Source of the DNA: Bacteroidales bacterium
Lineage (GTDB): Bacteria > Bacteroidota > Bacteroidia > Bacteroidales > UBA10428
Reading direction: 5' to 3'
NCBI GenBank assembly: GCA_016933335.1
Contig: JAFGBD010000079.1
Location: 1 to 49,674 of the forward strand
DNA: 49,674 nucleotides
Below are positions 26,086 through 34,246 of this stretch, piece after piece. The position numbers and the translations under genes are program-made. How positions within the stretch are numbered: position 1 is the stretch's first letter; every line of letters starts with the position of its first letter. Under the pieces are notes generated by a model. It saw only the letters and a program-made list of their open reading frames with translations, did no database searches and was not told the origin of the DNA.

Positions 26086-27690
26086 ATGACAGGAATATCA
26101 AAGAATGTTCTTATAGCAGTTACATTTATTCTGTGTTGCCAGCATATGCAGGCTTATCCGGGAAAAATCATGAAATCGTTTCCATTGCCGGGAAAATTTT
26201 GCACCGGAATGGCTTTCGATGGTCATCACCTGTGGATTGCGGACTATAAAACAGATCTCATTTATAAGCTTGATCCGGAATCCGGCAACATCCTGTATCA
26301 AATTCCTTCACCCGGTTTCTGGCCGATGGGATTAGCCTGGGACGGAGAAAACCTCTGGAATGTTGACAAGCAACAGAAAAAAATTTTTAAGATCGATTCA
26401 CAGGACGGTACGGTCCTTTTAACCATTGATGCACCTGGCAGCCAGCCCGAAGGACTCACCTGGGACGGAACAACTCTTTGGGTGGGTGATGCAGGGAATC
26501 AAACAATCATGAAAATTGATCTGAGTGACGGTACTGCCGTTAAAAAGCTTGATGCGCCGGCCCGGTCGGTAAACGGACTTACAACGGATGGTCAATACCT
26601 TTGGAGCAGCGACCGGTACCTGAACGAGATATACATGATTGATCCTAAGTCAGGCGAAGTGATTATGATTGTTGATGCTCCCGGTCCGTATCCCAGAGGC
26701 CTGGCATGGGACGGCAAATACCTGTGGAATGTTGACTATCAGACAGATTCCGTGTATCAGATTGTCCGTCAGGACGAAGAAACATTCAGGCTGAAGGAGA
26801 CCCGGAAAGCACAAATCACATTTACCCACCAGGCTAAAGTCTATGGTAAAGGAGTATTGAAAAATCTGGATGTTTTCATCGCAAAACCCGAAAACATGCC
26901 CCAGCAAAAAATTCTGGATATATCATTTTCACCGCAGGACCATATCCTGAAAAAAGACCGCTGGCATCAGCAGATCGCCTTTTTCAATTATCAGAATATA
27001 CAGCCAAACGAAACTGTAGAATCAATGATGATGATACAGGCAGAGGTTTCCGCCGTAAGGTATTTTATATATCCTGATAAGATATGTCCCCTGGAGTCCG
27101 TCCCTGCAGAAATCAGTCAGCTATTCACAGCCAATGGCAGCAAATACATGACCGATGATCCGTACATACAAAACCTGGTTAAAGAAATTGTCGGTGATGA
27201 GAAAAATCCGTATTGGATTGCCCGTAAGATATTCAATTATGTACGCAATAATCTTGAATACCTGATGGAGGGCGGCTGGAATGTCGCGCCTGTTGTTTTA
27301 CAGCGCGGAACCGGTTCATGTTCGGAATATACCTTCAGTTTTATCTCTCTCTGCAGGGCTGCCGGACTGCCTGCCAGGTATGTCGGCTCGCTGGTTGTGA
27401 GGGGCGATGATGCCAGCCTGGATGAGTCCTGGCACCGCTGGCCCGAAGTATACCTGCCCAATTACGGCTGGATTCCCATTGATCCGCAGGGAGGTGACAA
27501 ACCGTTGCCGCGTGACCAGGCCATGAACATCGGAAACTTACCCAACCGTTTTCTGATAACCACCCAGGGTGGCGGCGACTCGGAATACCTGGGCTGGTAT
27601 TACAATGTGAATGAAAAATACCGGACAGAACCACAGGTACAGGTTCATATCGAAGCATTCGGAGAATGGGAGCCTCTGGAAAATGATTAA
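26086..27690 (+). CDS. Secreted beta-propeller fused to transglutaminase-like protease domain
   Basis: A 534-residue protein with a signal peptide (1-23). Residues about 28-240 form a six-bladed propeller of near-identical units built on GLAWDGxxLWxVDxxxxxIYKID (for example GLTWDGTTLWVGDAGNQTI). A linker of about 130 residues leads to a transglutaminase-like domain (about 365-480) with the full papain-fold triad: Cys412 in TGSCSEYT, His450 in SWHRWPEVYLP and Asp466 in PIDPQGGD. Such domains in bacteria usually act as peptidases or amidases rather than crosslinkers. The propeller may position it on a surface polymer (inference). The stop is 32 bp from the convergent gamma-glutamyltransferase gene; nothing ties the two functionally except that both are extracytoplasmic peptide-bond enzymes. 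Confidence 0.88.
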   Translation: MTGISKNVLIAVTFILCCQHMQAYPGKIMKSFPLPGKFCTGMAFDGHHLWIADYKTDLIYKLDPESGNILYQIPSPGFWPMGLAWDGENLWNVDKQQKKIFKIDSQDGTVLLTIDAPGSQPEGLTWDGTTLWVGDAGNQTIMKIDLSDGTAVKKLDAPARSVNGLTTDGQYLWSSDRYLNEIYMIDPKSGEVIMIVDAPGPYPRGLAWDGKYLWNVDYQTDSVYQIVRQDEETFRLKETRKAQITFTHQAKVYGKGVLKNLDVFIAKPENMPQQKILDISFSPQDHILKKDRWHQQIAFFNYQNIQPNETVESMMMIQAEVSAVRYFIYPDKICPLESVPAEISQLFTANGSKYMTDDPYIQNLVKEIVGDEKNPYWIARKIFNYVRNNLEYLMEGGWNVAPVVLQRGTGSCSEYTFSFISLCRAAGLPARYVGSLVVRGDDASLDESWHRWPEVYLPNYGWIPIDPQGGDKPLPRDQAMNIGNLPNRFLITTQGGGDSEYLGWYYNVNEKYRTEPQVQVHIEAFGEWEPLEND

Positions 27691-27722
27691 CTGAGCTGTA
27701 ACAAACCTGTCATTAGCTGCCA

Positions 27723-29414
27723 TCAGTATCCGGATGCCTGCCCGTCTTTTCGTGATTCGGAAGCCCCGAAATAAACCTTGTTTTCTGAATCATACATAAT
27801 GGCCTGGTAACCTCCGTATCCCCCCAGGTCATACCCGACCCGGTGACCTTTTTTCATCAGTTCACGAACTGATTCATAAGAAATACCCGATTCAAGATAT
27901 AGCATACCCCCGTCAGTCATCTTTTCACCGGTCGGCTCTGAAGATCCGCTGTGCATTACACGGGGTGCATCGCCTGCCTCCTGCAGATTCATCCCGAAGT
28001 CCAGCAGGTTGACAACTATCTGTACATGGCCCTGGGGTTGCATGCTGCCACCCATAACCCCGAAGCTGATATAAGGTTCTCCATCCTTTGTAATGAATGC
28101 CGGTATGATCGTGTGAAAAGGTCTTTTGCCCGGCTGGTAGGAGTTGTTGTGTCCTTCCGCGAGGGTAAACAGCTCTCCCCTGTCCTGCAAAACAAAACCC
28201 AGTCCGGGTGGCACCATTCCCGAACCCATACCCCTGTAATTGCTTTGTATCAGCGATACCATATTACCCCATTGATCAGCTGTTGTCAGATAGATGGTAT
28301 TTCCCGCTTCAATGATTCCGGCCTCATAAATGCTGGCAGATCTTTCAGGATGAATCAGTTTTCGCCGTTCATCGGCATATTTCTTTGAAATAAGGACTTC
28401 CACCGGAATTGATGCAAAATCAGGATCGGCATAATATTTAGCCCTGTCTTCAAATGCAAGTTTTTTGGCTTCGGTGAAACAATGGATGTAATCTGCAGAA
28501 CCAAAACCCATTGCAGCAATATCATATCCTTCCAGGATATTCAATATCTGAAGTGCTGCTATTCCCTGTCCGTTTGGCGGCAGTTCCCATATTTCACAGC
28601 CCCGGTACGTTGTCGACACAGGATCAACCCATTCCGAATGATGCGAGGCAAGGTCTTCATAACTCAGGAATCCTCCCATCTTCTGAACATGGTCTGAAAT
28701 GACCTCTGCAATCTCTCCTTTGTAAAACACGTCCCTTCCTTTGTCAGCAACAAGCTGCAAAGTATGCGCCAGATAAGGATTCCGGAATATCTCTCCCTTT
28801 GCGGGAGTGCGTCCTCCGGGCATATAGACTTCTTTAAAATTCGGATATTGCTCCAGTACCCGTGCATTTCTTTCTATATAGTAAGCGATCAGCTCTGTAA
28901 CAGGAAATCCATCCAAAGCATAACCGATTGCCGGCTGTAATATCTCTTTTATTTCCAGCTTACCAAATCTTTTATGGAGTTCAAACCATCCGTCCACGCA
29001 ACCCGGCACCGTCACCGGCAAAGGTCCAAGAGACGGGATTTTACTGTATCCATTTTGTTTAAACCATCCGGAGGTAAGCTTTCGGGGTGAGCGGCCGCTG
29101 GCATTCAATCCATATAGTTTCCCGGTTCCGGCATCCCATACAATGGCAAAAAGGTCGCCGCCTACACCGCATCCGGTAGGCTCAACCAGACCAAGTAATG
29201 CATTGGCTGCAATTGCCGCATCCACCGCTGAACCACCTTTTTTCAGGATATCAATGGCTGCCTGTGTTGCTAACGGCTGACTTGTTGCAGCCATACCATG
29301 CCGGGCTATCACTTCCGAACGGGTGGCAAATGTATATCCCGTGATTCTATCCTGTGCACTCACCGCAGAATAAACGAGTGACAGGACAACCAGTGTTTTT
29401 ATAACTGTTTTCAT
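27723..29414 (-). CDS. Gamma-glutamyltransferase-family Ntn hydrolase, secreted
   Basis: A 563-residue exported enzyme (signal peptide 1-20, AVSAQ). The family start GMAATSQPLATQAAIDILKK and the GSAVDAAIAANALLGLVEPT stretch mark the large subunit. Autocleavage should occur before Thr373 (EAGNTIYLTT), which then serves as the N-terminal nucleophile of the small subunit. The E. coli-type oxyanion motif PLSSM is replaced by PFHTIIPA, and GVMGGSMQPQGHVQ follows. That pattern is typical of the YwrD/acylase-like branch, so true glutathione transpeptidation is uncertain. Likely role: periplasmic release of glutamate or other gamma-linked amino acids. It lies divergent from, and next to, the cluster at 29621-42228, so it may feed glutamate to it (inference). 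Confidence 0.88.
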   Translation of the reverse strand: MKTVIKTLVVLSLVYSAVSAQDRITGYTFATRSEVIARHGMAATSQPLATQAAIDILKKGGSAVDAAIAANALLGLVEPTGCGVGGDLFAIVWDAGTGKLYGLNASGRSPRKLTSGWFKQNGYSKIPSLGPLPVTVPGCVDGWFELHKRFGKLEIKEILQPAIGYALDGFPVTELIAYYIERNARVLEQYPNFKEVYMPGGRTPAKGEIFRNPYLAHTLQLVADKGRDVFYKGEIAEVISDHVQKMGGFLSYEDLASHHSEWVDPVSTTYRGCEIWELPPNGQGIAALQILNILEGYDIAAMGFGSADYIHCFTEAKKLAFEDRAKYYADPDFASIPVEVLISKKYADERRKLIHPERSASIYEAGIIEAGNTIYLTTADQWGNMVSLIQSNYRGMGSGMVPPGLGFVLQDRGELFTLAEGHNNSYQPGKRPFHTIIPAFITKDGEPYISFGVMGGSMQPQGHVQIVVNLLDFGMNLQEAGDAPRVMHSGSSEPTGEKMTDGGMLYLESGISYESVRELMKKGHRVGYDLGGYGGYQAIMYDSENKVYFGASESRKDGQASGY

Positions 29415-29620
29415 TTTAAATGGCTTTTTTTCAATAAAGTCAGATTATCATGTTTTTAAGTTAAGATTTATTTTATCAGAAACAAAGTTTAATAAGGGTA
29501 CATACAGCTAATTTATGATTTAAAATTTTATTGGATAAATATATATCTTCCGCTTCCTGGCCACCAAAATATCCAAACTGATAAGTGTCATTACTTCTTC
29601 CTTGTTTTTGCAGTAACTTC

Positions 29621-30850
29621 ATGTCTCAATTCATAACCATCATGGTTACCTATAGTGCAGGAAATAAAGGAGAACGCGTACGGTCAGACTGCTTTGTCAG
29701 TTTAACCCCTGCGTCAGACAGGGGCATTATTATCAATATAAACAGCAGTGTGAAAACGATGTACGGAGAGTCGATTGAGGCACTCTGCAGGGATATGCTG
29801 GATTTTTACGGGATCAGACATGCTGAAATTGAGATTGAAGACAGGGGAGCTTTGCCTTTTACCCTTGCTGCCAGGCTGGAAGCTGTAATCAGAAAGCATA
29901 TCGGTACAGATAAAGAATACCTGCTGCCCATGCTGCCACAGAACATTTATTCAACCCGGCGTGAAAACGACCGGATCACACGTTTATACCTGCCGGGAAA
30001 TAACCCGAAACTTATGATCAATGCCGGTATATACGAAAGCAATGGTATTATCCTTGATCTGGAAGATTCTGTTGCCCCTGATAAAAAATATGAGGCCCGC
30101 TTCCTGGTGCGTAATGCCCTCAGAACGGTTGATTTTTACGGGAGTGAGCGCATGGTCAGGATCAACCAGCTTCCTGCCGGGTTTGATGACCTGGCTTATG
30201 TCATACCGCATCATGTGAACCTTATCCTGATACCAAAGTGCGAGAGTGCAGATCAGGTTCTTCAGGTTGATGCGAAGATATCGGAGATAATGGATCATAA
30301 AGGTGATGCTGTTTACCTGATGCCCATCATTGAAAGTGCTTCAGGAGTCATGCATGCCTTTGAAATTGCCGGTGCCTCCGAAAATGTGGTTGCCCTGGCA
30401 ATCGGACTTGAAGATTATACTGCCGATATCGGAGCACAGCGTACTGCCGGAGGAAAAGAATCATACTATGCCCGGTGCACGGTAGTAAATGCTGCCAGGG
30501 CTGCAGACATTCAGCCCATCGACTCGGTGTTTTCCGATATCGATGACCTTGATGCACTGGCCATCAGTGCCAGGGAATCAAAAGCACTTGGTTTTGCAGG
30601 CATGGGCTGTATCCATCCGCTCCAGGTTCCGGTTATTAATGAATCATTCCTCCCGACAGAAACCGAAATCGAAAAGGCAAAAAAAATAACCGTGGCTTTT
30701 GAGAAGTCTGAAAAAGAAGGTATCGGTGTGGTTGCCCTGGAATCCAAAATGATTGATCCTCCGGTTGTCAAAAGAGCGCTCAGAACTATTGAGCAGGCCA
30801 TAAATGCAGGAAAATTATCAAAAGACTGGAGGGATGGCTATGGGAAATAA
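29621..30850 (+). CDS. citE: Citrate lyase gamma (acyl carrier)-beta fusion, CitD-CitE
   Basis: About 409 residues carrying two citrate lyase subunits in one chain. Residues 8-95 match CitD, the acyl carrier protein: SAGNKGERVRSDC, with Ser22 at the prosthetic-group position, then INSSVKTMYGESIEAL and DRGALPFTLAARLEAV. Residues about 110-409 match CitE, the (3S)-citryl-CoA lyase: RLYLPGNNPKLM, GIILDLEDSVAPDKK, VRINQLP, MPIIESASGV, GLEDYTADIG and GFAGMGCIHPLQV. In the holoenzyme, acetyl-ACP exchanges with citrate (or an analogue) and CitE splits the citryl thioester. I prefer ATG 29621; a GTG at 29585 is possible but adds a non-homologous stretch, and ATG 29642 would also fit. The end overlaps citF by 11 nt. 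The usual separate citD is absent. First gene of the cluster. Confidence 0.9.
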   Translation: MSQFITIMVTYSAGNKGERVRSDCFVSLTPASDRGIIININSSVKTMYGESIEALCRDMLDFYGIRHAEIEIEDRGALPFTLAARLEAVIRKHIGTDKEYLLPMLPQNIYSTRRENDRITRLYLPGNNPKLMINAGIYESNGIILDLEDSVAPDKKYEARFLVRNALRTVDFYGSERMVRINQLPAGFDDLAYVIPHHVNLILIPKCESADQVLQVDAKISEIMDHKGDAVYLMPIIESASGVMHAFEIAGASENVVALAIGLEDYTADIGAQRTAGGKESYYARCTVVNAARAADIQPIDSVFSDIDDLDALAISARESKALGFAGMGCIHPLQVPVINESFLPTETEIEKAKKITVAFEKSEKEGIGVVALESKMIDPPVVKRALRTIEQAINAGKLSKDWRDGYGK

Positions 30851-32402
30851 ACTTGTTAAGAATGCTGCAGGCAGGATGGTCCCTCTTGAGATAAACGGCC
30901 AGCCTGTTACCCCTTATATGGGAGTTGGCAAATATCATCCCCGGGGCATAAAACATGCCCCTCCAATCGCATCATGCGCCGATTACCCGTCTGATGGCAA
31001 TAAACTGGTACCTTCCTTGAAAGAAGCGTTGAAAAAATGCGGGCTGAAAGACGGAATGACCATATCCACCCACCATCATTTCAGGGAGGGCGACCTGGTG
31101 GCCAATATGGTATTTGATTGTGCAAGTGAACTTGGTGTGAAGGGACTGCGCTGGTTTCCCTCGGCCTCCTTTCCATGTCATGCTTACCTGATGAAATACC
31201 TTGACGATGGTACGATCAGCCATATCGAGGGCAGTATGAACGGCCCCCTTGGCAGGTATTGTTCCGAAGGGAAGATGAATAAAACCGCCGTGCTGCGTTC
31301 TCATGGCGGCCGTTACCAGGCTGTACAGGATGGGGAGGTAAAAATAGATATTGCGGTCATAGGTGCAGGATGTGCCGATACCTTTGGTAATGCCAACGGA
31401 CTTGAAGGTCCGTCAGCCAGCGGAGGGCTCGGATTCGCACTGGCCGATTCACAGTATGCCGATAAAGTGATTGTCGTGACAGATAATCTCGTACCTTTCC
31501 CCTGTATTCCATGGCAGATACAGGGTAACTATGTGGATTGCACGGTACAGGTGGATAAAGTGGGAATCCCGGAAAAGATTATCTCCGGTACCACAAAAGT
31601 CACAAGAAGTCCCGACCGCCTGCTGATCGCAGAGATGACTGCGCGGTTTTGTGATGTAACAGGGATCATACATGACGGATTTTCTTTCCAGGCCGGTGCA
31701 GGAGGAACCTCCCTTAGCATAGGTATCTACTTTGGTGATATCATGCGAAAAAAAGGGATCAGGGCCCGTTTTGCCCGGGGAGGCAGCAATAAGTACCTTG
31801 TCAGCATGCTTGAAGAAGGACTGGTGGACTACATCCTTGACGGCCAGACTTTCGATCTCGACGGTGTGCGCTCCATCCGTGATAATCCCGGGCATGTGAT
31901 GACCAGTCCGTTCACAAGTTACAATTACCACGGCAAAGGTAATTTTGCCGGTATGGTTGATGTGGTGATTCTTGGTGCAACCGAGGTGGACATGAACTTC
32001 AATGCAAATGTGGTAACCCATTCTGACGGTTACCTGTTGCATGGTCTGGGTGGCTGGCAAAACTGCCTGTTCGGGAAAAATGTGATATTACCCATACCAT
32101 TGTTCCGTGACAGGATACCGGTTATCCGTGAAGAAGTAACAACGATCTGCGGTCCGGGTGAACTCATCGATGTCATCATCACCGAAAGAGGTATCGCCAT
32201 CAATCCTTTGCGGAAAGACCTGATTGAGAAAGCACGTAACGCAGACCTGCCGCTGAAAACCATCGGACAGCTCAGGGAAGAAGCCGAGAAGATATGCGGC
32301 AAACCTGAAAACCCGGTTTTCACGGATAAAATAGTTGCTGCCATCAAATGGGTGGACGGGACAATTATTGATGTAGTAAAACAAATAGCTGTTGACCGGT
32401 AG
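30840..32402 (+). CDS. citF: Citrate lyase alpha subunit (citrate:acetyl-ACP transferase), CitF
   Basis: About 520 residues, collinear with E. coli CitF: LKDGMTISTHHHFREGDLVANMV, GPLGRYCSEG, LRSHGGRYQAVQDGEVKIDI, GCADTFGNANGLEG, SLGFALADS-like GLGFALADSQYAD, GFSFQAGAGGTSLSI, VVILGATEVDMNFNANVVT, and the CoA-transferase end IDVIITERGIAINP. It swaps acetyl on the lyase acyl carrier for the tricarboxylate. GGAGGG at 28-33 of the 30800 block sits 6 bp before ATG 30840, making that the best start; ATG 30834 is too close to it. The expected accessory genes citC, citX and citG are not in this window. If the natural substrate is homocitrate rather than citrate, this subunit would be where the choice is made (inference). 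Confidence 0.9.
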   Translation: MGNKLVKNAAGRMVPLEINGQPVTPYMGVGKYHPRGIKHAPPIASCADYPSDGNKLVPSLKEALKKCGLKDGMTISTHHHFREGDLVANMVFDCASELGVKGLRWFPSASFPCHAYLMKYLDDGTISHIEGSMNGPLGRYCSEGKMNKTAVLRSHGGRYQAVQDGEVKIDIAVIGAGCADTFGNANGLEGPSASGGLGFALADSQYADKVIVVTDNLVPFPCIPWQIQGNYVDCTVQVDKVGIPEKIISGTTKVTRSPDRLLIAEMTARFCDVTGIIHDGFSFQAGAGGTSLSIGIYFGDIMRKKGIRARFARGGSNKYLVSMLEEGLVDYILDGQTFDLDGVRSIRDNPGHVMTSPFTSYNYHGKGNFAGMVDVVILGATEVDMNFNANVVTHSDGYLLHGLGGWQNCLFGKNVILPIPLFRDRIPVIREEVTTICGPGELIDVIITERGIAINPLRKDLIEKARNADLPLKTIGQLREEAEKICGKPENPVFTDKIVAAIKWVDGTIIDVVKQIAVDR

Positions 32403-32428
32403 TATGCATTACTTGCTGCCGGTTTATG

Positions 32429-32444
32429 GCTGATGACCATCAGC
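32429..32444. repeat. Short perfect inverted repeat between citF and the dehydrogenase gene
   Basis: GCTGATG and CATCAGC flank a 2-base centre (AC). The 16-bp near-palindrome lies 27 bp after the citF stop. It could be an operator or RNA processing hairpin inside the cluster; it has no T-run. Partly mirrored flanks (CCGGTTTA before, GTTTACCGG after) slightly extend the symmetry. Confidence 0.4.
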
Positions 32445-32513
32445 TGCTGGCTGACAGATGTTTACCGGTTTGTGATAACCAAAGTCAACAGCTGAAAACT
32501 AAACGTGAAGCTT

Positions 32514-33704
32514 ATGCCTAAACATACCATTGTAACAATGCCAGGTGACGGAATAGGCAGGCTGGTAATGAATGAAGCCATCAGGGTGATGGAAGCAGCA
32601 GGATTTGATTTCCAATGTATAGAAGGTAATATCGGATGGGAGTTCTGGTGCAAAGAAGGCAATCCCCTGCCCGACCGGACAATTCAGCTTCTTGAAAAGC
32701 ACAAAACAGGCCTGTTTGGTGCCATCACATCAAAACCTAAAGATGAAGCAGCAACAGAACTGTCCCCCTGCCTGAGAGATAAAGGTTATATTTATGTCAG
32801 CCCCATTGTCAGGATGCGCCAGCATTTCAACCTCGATATCTGCATACGCCCATGCCGCACCTATCAGGGTAATCCGCTGAATTTCATCAGGAGGGGCCGG
32901 GGTGGTGAAGTTGAGGAACCATTGGTGGATGTGGTGATCTTCAGGCAGAATACCGAAGGATTGTATTGCGGGGTGGAGTGGAGCCATCCTGACGGCATTG
33001 TGTATGATGCACTGAAATCGCACCCAAATTTTATAAAGAATTTCAGCAATGTGCCCAGGGAGGAAATTGCCGTGTCAACACGAATTTTCACACGTCAAGC
33101 CACAGAAAGGATCCTGCGTGCAGCTTTCGGGTATGCCGTAAAGCATAATTATAAGTCAGTTACTGTCTGTGAAAAACCCAATGTGATCCGTGAAACATCA
33201 GGTATGATGTATAAGCTGGCCAAAGATATACAGAAGGAATTCGCCGGTATCGAATTGTGGAATACAAATATCGATGCCCAGATGATGTGGCTGACAAAAA
33301 ATCCTGAGGATTATGGAGTGATTGTTGCCGGAAACATGTTCGGTGACATTGTTTCAGATGGCTTTGCCGGACTGATCGGGGGACTTGGTTTTGCATGCAG
33401 CGCCAATATCGGCAAAGAGGTTGCTGTGTTTGAGCCCACACACGGATCGGCCCCAAAATATGCCGGTTACTCCGAATCCATTGTTAACCCTATTGCGATG
33501 ATCGGATCTGCATGCATGATGCTGGAATATCTCAATGAGAATGAATTGTCGATAAAAATCAGGCATGCCATTGCCGAAGTGATCAGAGAAGGAAAGGTGC
33601 GTACCTATGATATGATGAAAATGAAAGGGAGTGAGGATGCCGTTAAAAACGGGGCAGCCTCAACAAGACAAATGGCAGATGCCATTATCAATAAAATACT
33701 ATGA
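32514..33704 (+). CDS. NAD(P)-dependent isocitrate/homoisocitrate dehydrogenase-family enzyme
   Basis: 396 residues from ATG 32514 (a GTG at 32505 is the alternative). The beta-decarboxylating dehydrogenase fold is complete: MPGDGIG start, IFRQNTEGLYCGVEW with Tyr151, CEKPNVIRETSG with Lys221, metal ligands Asp254, Asp278 and Asp282 (GNMFGDIVSD), and the cofactor motif EPTHGSAPKYAG. In the substrate helix YVSPIVRMRQHFNLDICIRPCR (read in two parts), Ser96 lines up by eye with E. coli IDH Ser113, and Val99 sits where Thermus homoisocitrate dehydrogenase has Arg85. Those two positions favour isocitrate, but Arg100 is unusual for both classes. Reaction direction in this cluster is probably reductive carboxylation of a 2-oxoacid. 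The stop overlaps the HD gene by 4 nt. Confidence 0.88.
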   Translation: MPKHTIVTMPGDGIGRLVMNEAIRVMEAAGFDFQCIEGNIGWEFWCKEGNPLPDRTIQLLEKHKTGLFGAITSKPKDEAATELSPCLRDKGYIYVSPIVRMRQHFNLDICIRPCRTYQGNPLNFIRRGRGGEVEEPLVDVVIFRQNTEGLYCGVEWSHPDGIVYDALKSHPNFIKNFSNVPREEIAVSTRIFTRQATERILRAAFGYAVKHNYKSVTVCEKPNVIRETSGMMYKLAKDIQKEFAGIELWNTNIDAQMMWLTKNPEDYGVIVAGNMFGDIVSDGFAGLIGGLGFACSANIGKEVAVFEPTHGSAPKYAGYSESIVNPIAMIGSACMMLEYLNENELSIKIRHAIAEVIREGKVRTYDMMKMKGSEDAVKNGAASTRQMADAIINKIL

Positions 33705-34246
33705 CAACTATCAGAGAATTATGGCCGGAACTGGAATGGATCAGTGATATTGACCTAAGGGATAAAACTGCCGGGACCTGGGAGCTGGCCCTTGAAAAAA
33801 GCGCGCTCACAGCTGACGATTTGCAGCAAATCCCTTTTACTCTGCTGGCCGGAGAGTATCTCAAAGTGAGCTTCATGGAGCATAAGCGTGCAGTGGTTCA
33901 TATTGCCCGCGAATGTGGTATAAAATTCAACGAGTTTTTTAAGGATGAACTGCCCGTCGATATGGATGTATTGATTGCAGGAGCCATACTGGCCGATGTG
34001 GGAAAATTACTGGAATATGAAACGGATGAAAACGGAACGTGCATCCAGAGCAGGTATGGTGAATATCTCAGGCACCCTTTCTCCGGAGTATCACTGGCCG
34101 AACAGTGTGGTGTTCCTCCAGAAGTCTGCCATATCATTGCTGCCCATGCTGCCGAAGGAGACCTGGTAAAACGCTCCGTTGAAGCAACCATTGTTCACCA
34201 TGCCGATTTTATGACTTTTCTTCCCTTCAAAGAAAGAATCAGATAA
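33701..34246 (+). CDS. HD-domain-like protein with altered metal site
   Basis: A 181-residue soluble protein with the helical HD-phosphohydrolase layout: His61 (MEHKRAVVHIA), the doublet position in AGAILADVGKLLEY, His125 (LRHPFSG), His149 (IIAAHAAEG) and Asp169 (VHHADFM). The defining HD pair is Ala98-Asp99 here, so one metal-binding histidine is missing and hydrolase activity is doubtful unless a neighbour His substitutes. Start and stop couple it tightly: a 4-nt ATGA overlap with the dehydrogenase upstream, and the aconitase-like gene begins on the next base. I infer a service or regulatory role for the surrounding enzymes (small-molecule sensing or a lyase), not a random insertion. Confidence 0.75.
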   Translation: MTTIRELWPELEWISDIDLRDKTAGTWELALEKSALTADDLQQIPFTLLAGEYLKVSFMEHKRAVVHIARECGIKFNEFFKDELPVDMDVLIAGAILADVGKLLEYETDENGTCIQSRYGEYLRHPFSGVSLAEQCGVPPEVCHIIAAHAAEGDLVKRSVEATIVHHADFMTFLPFKERIR

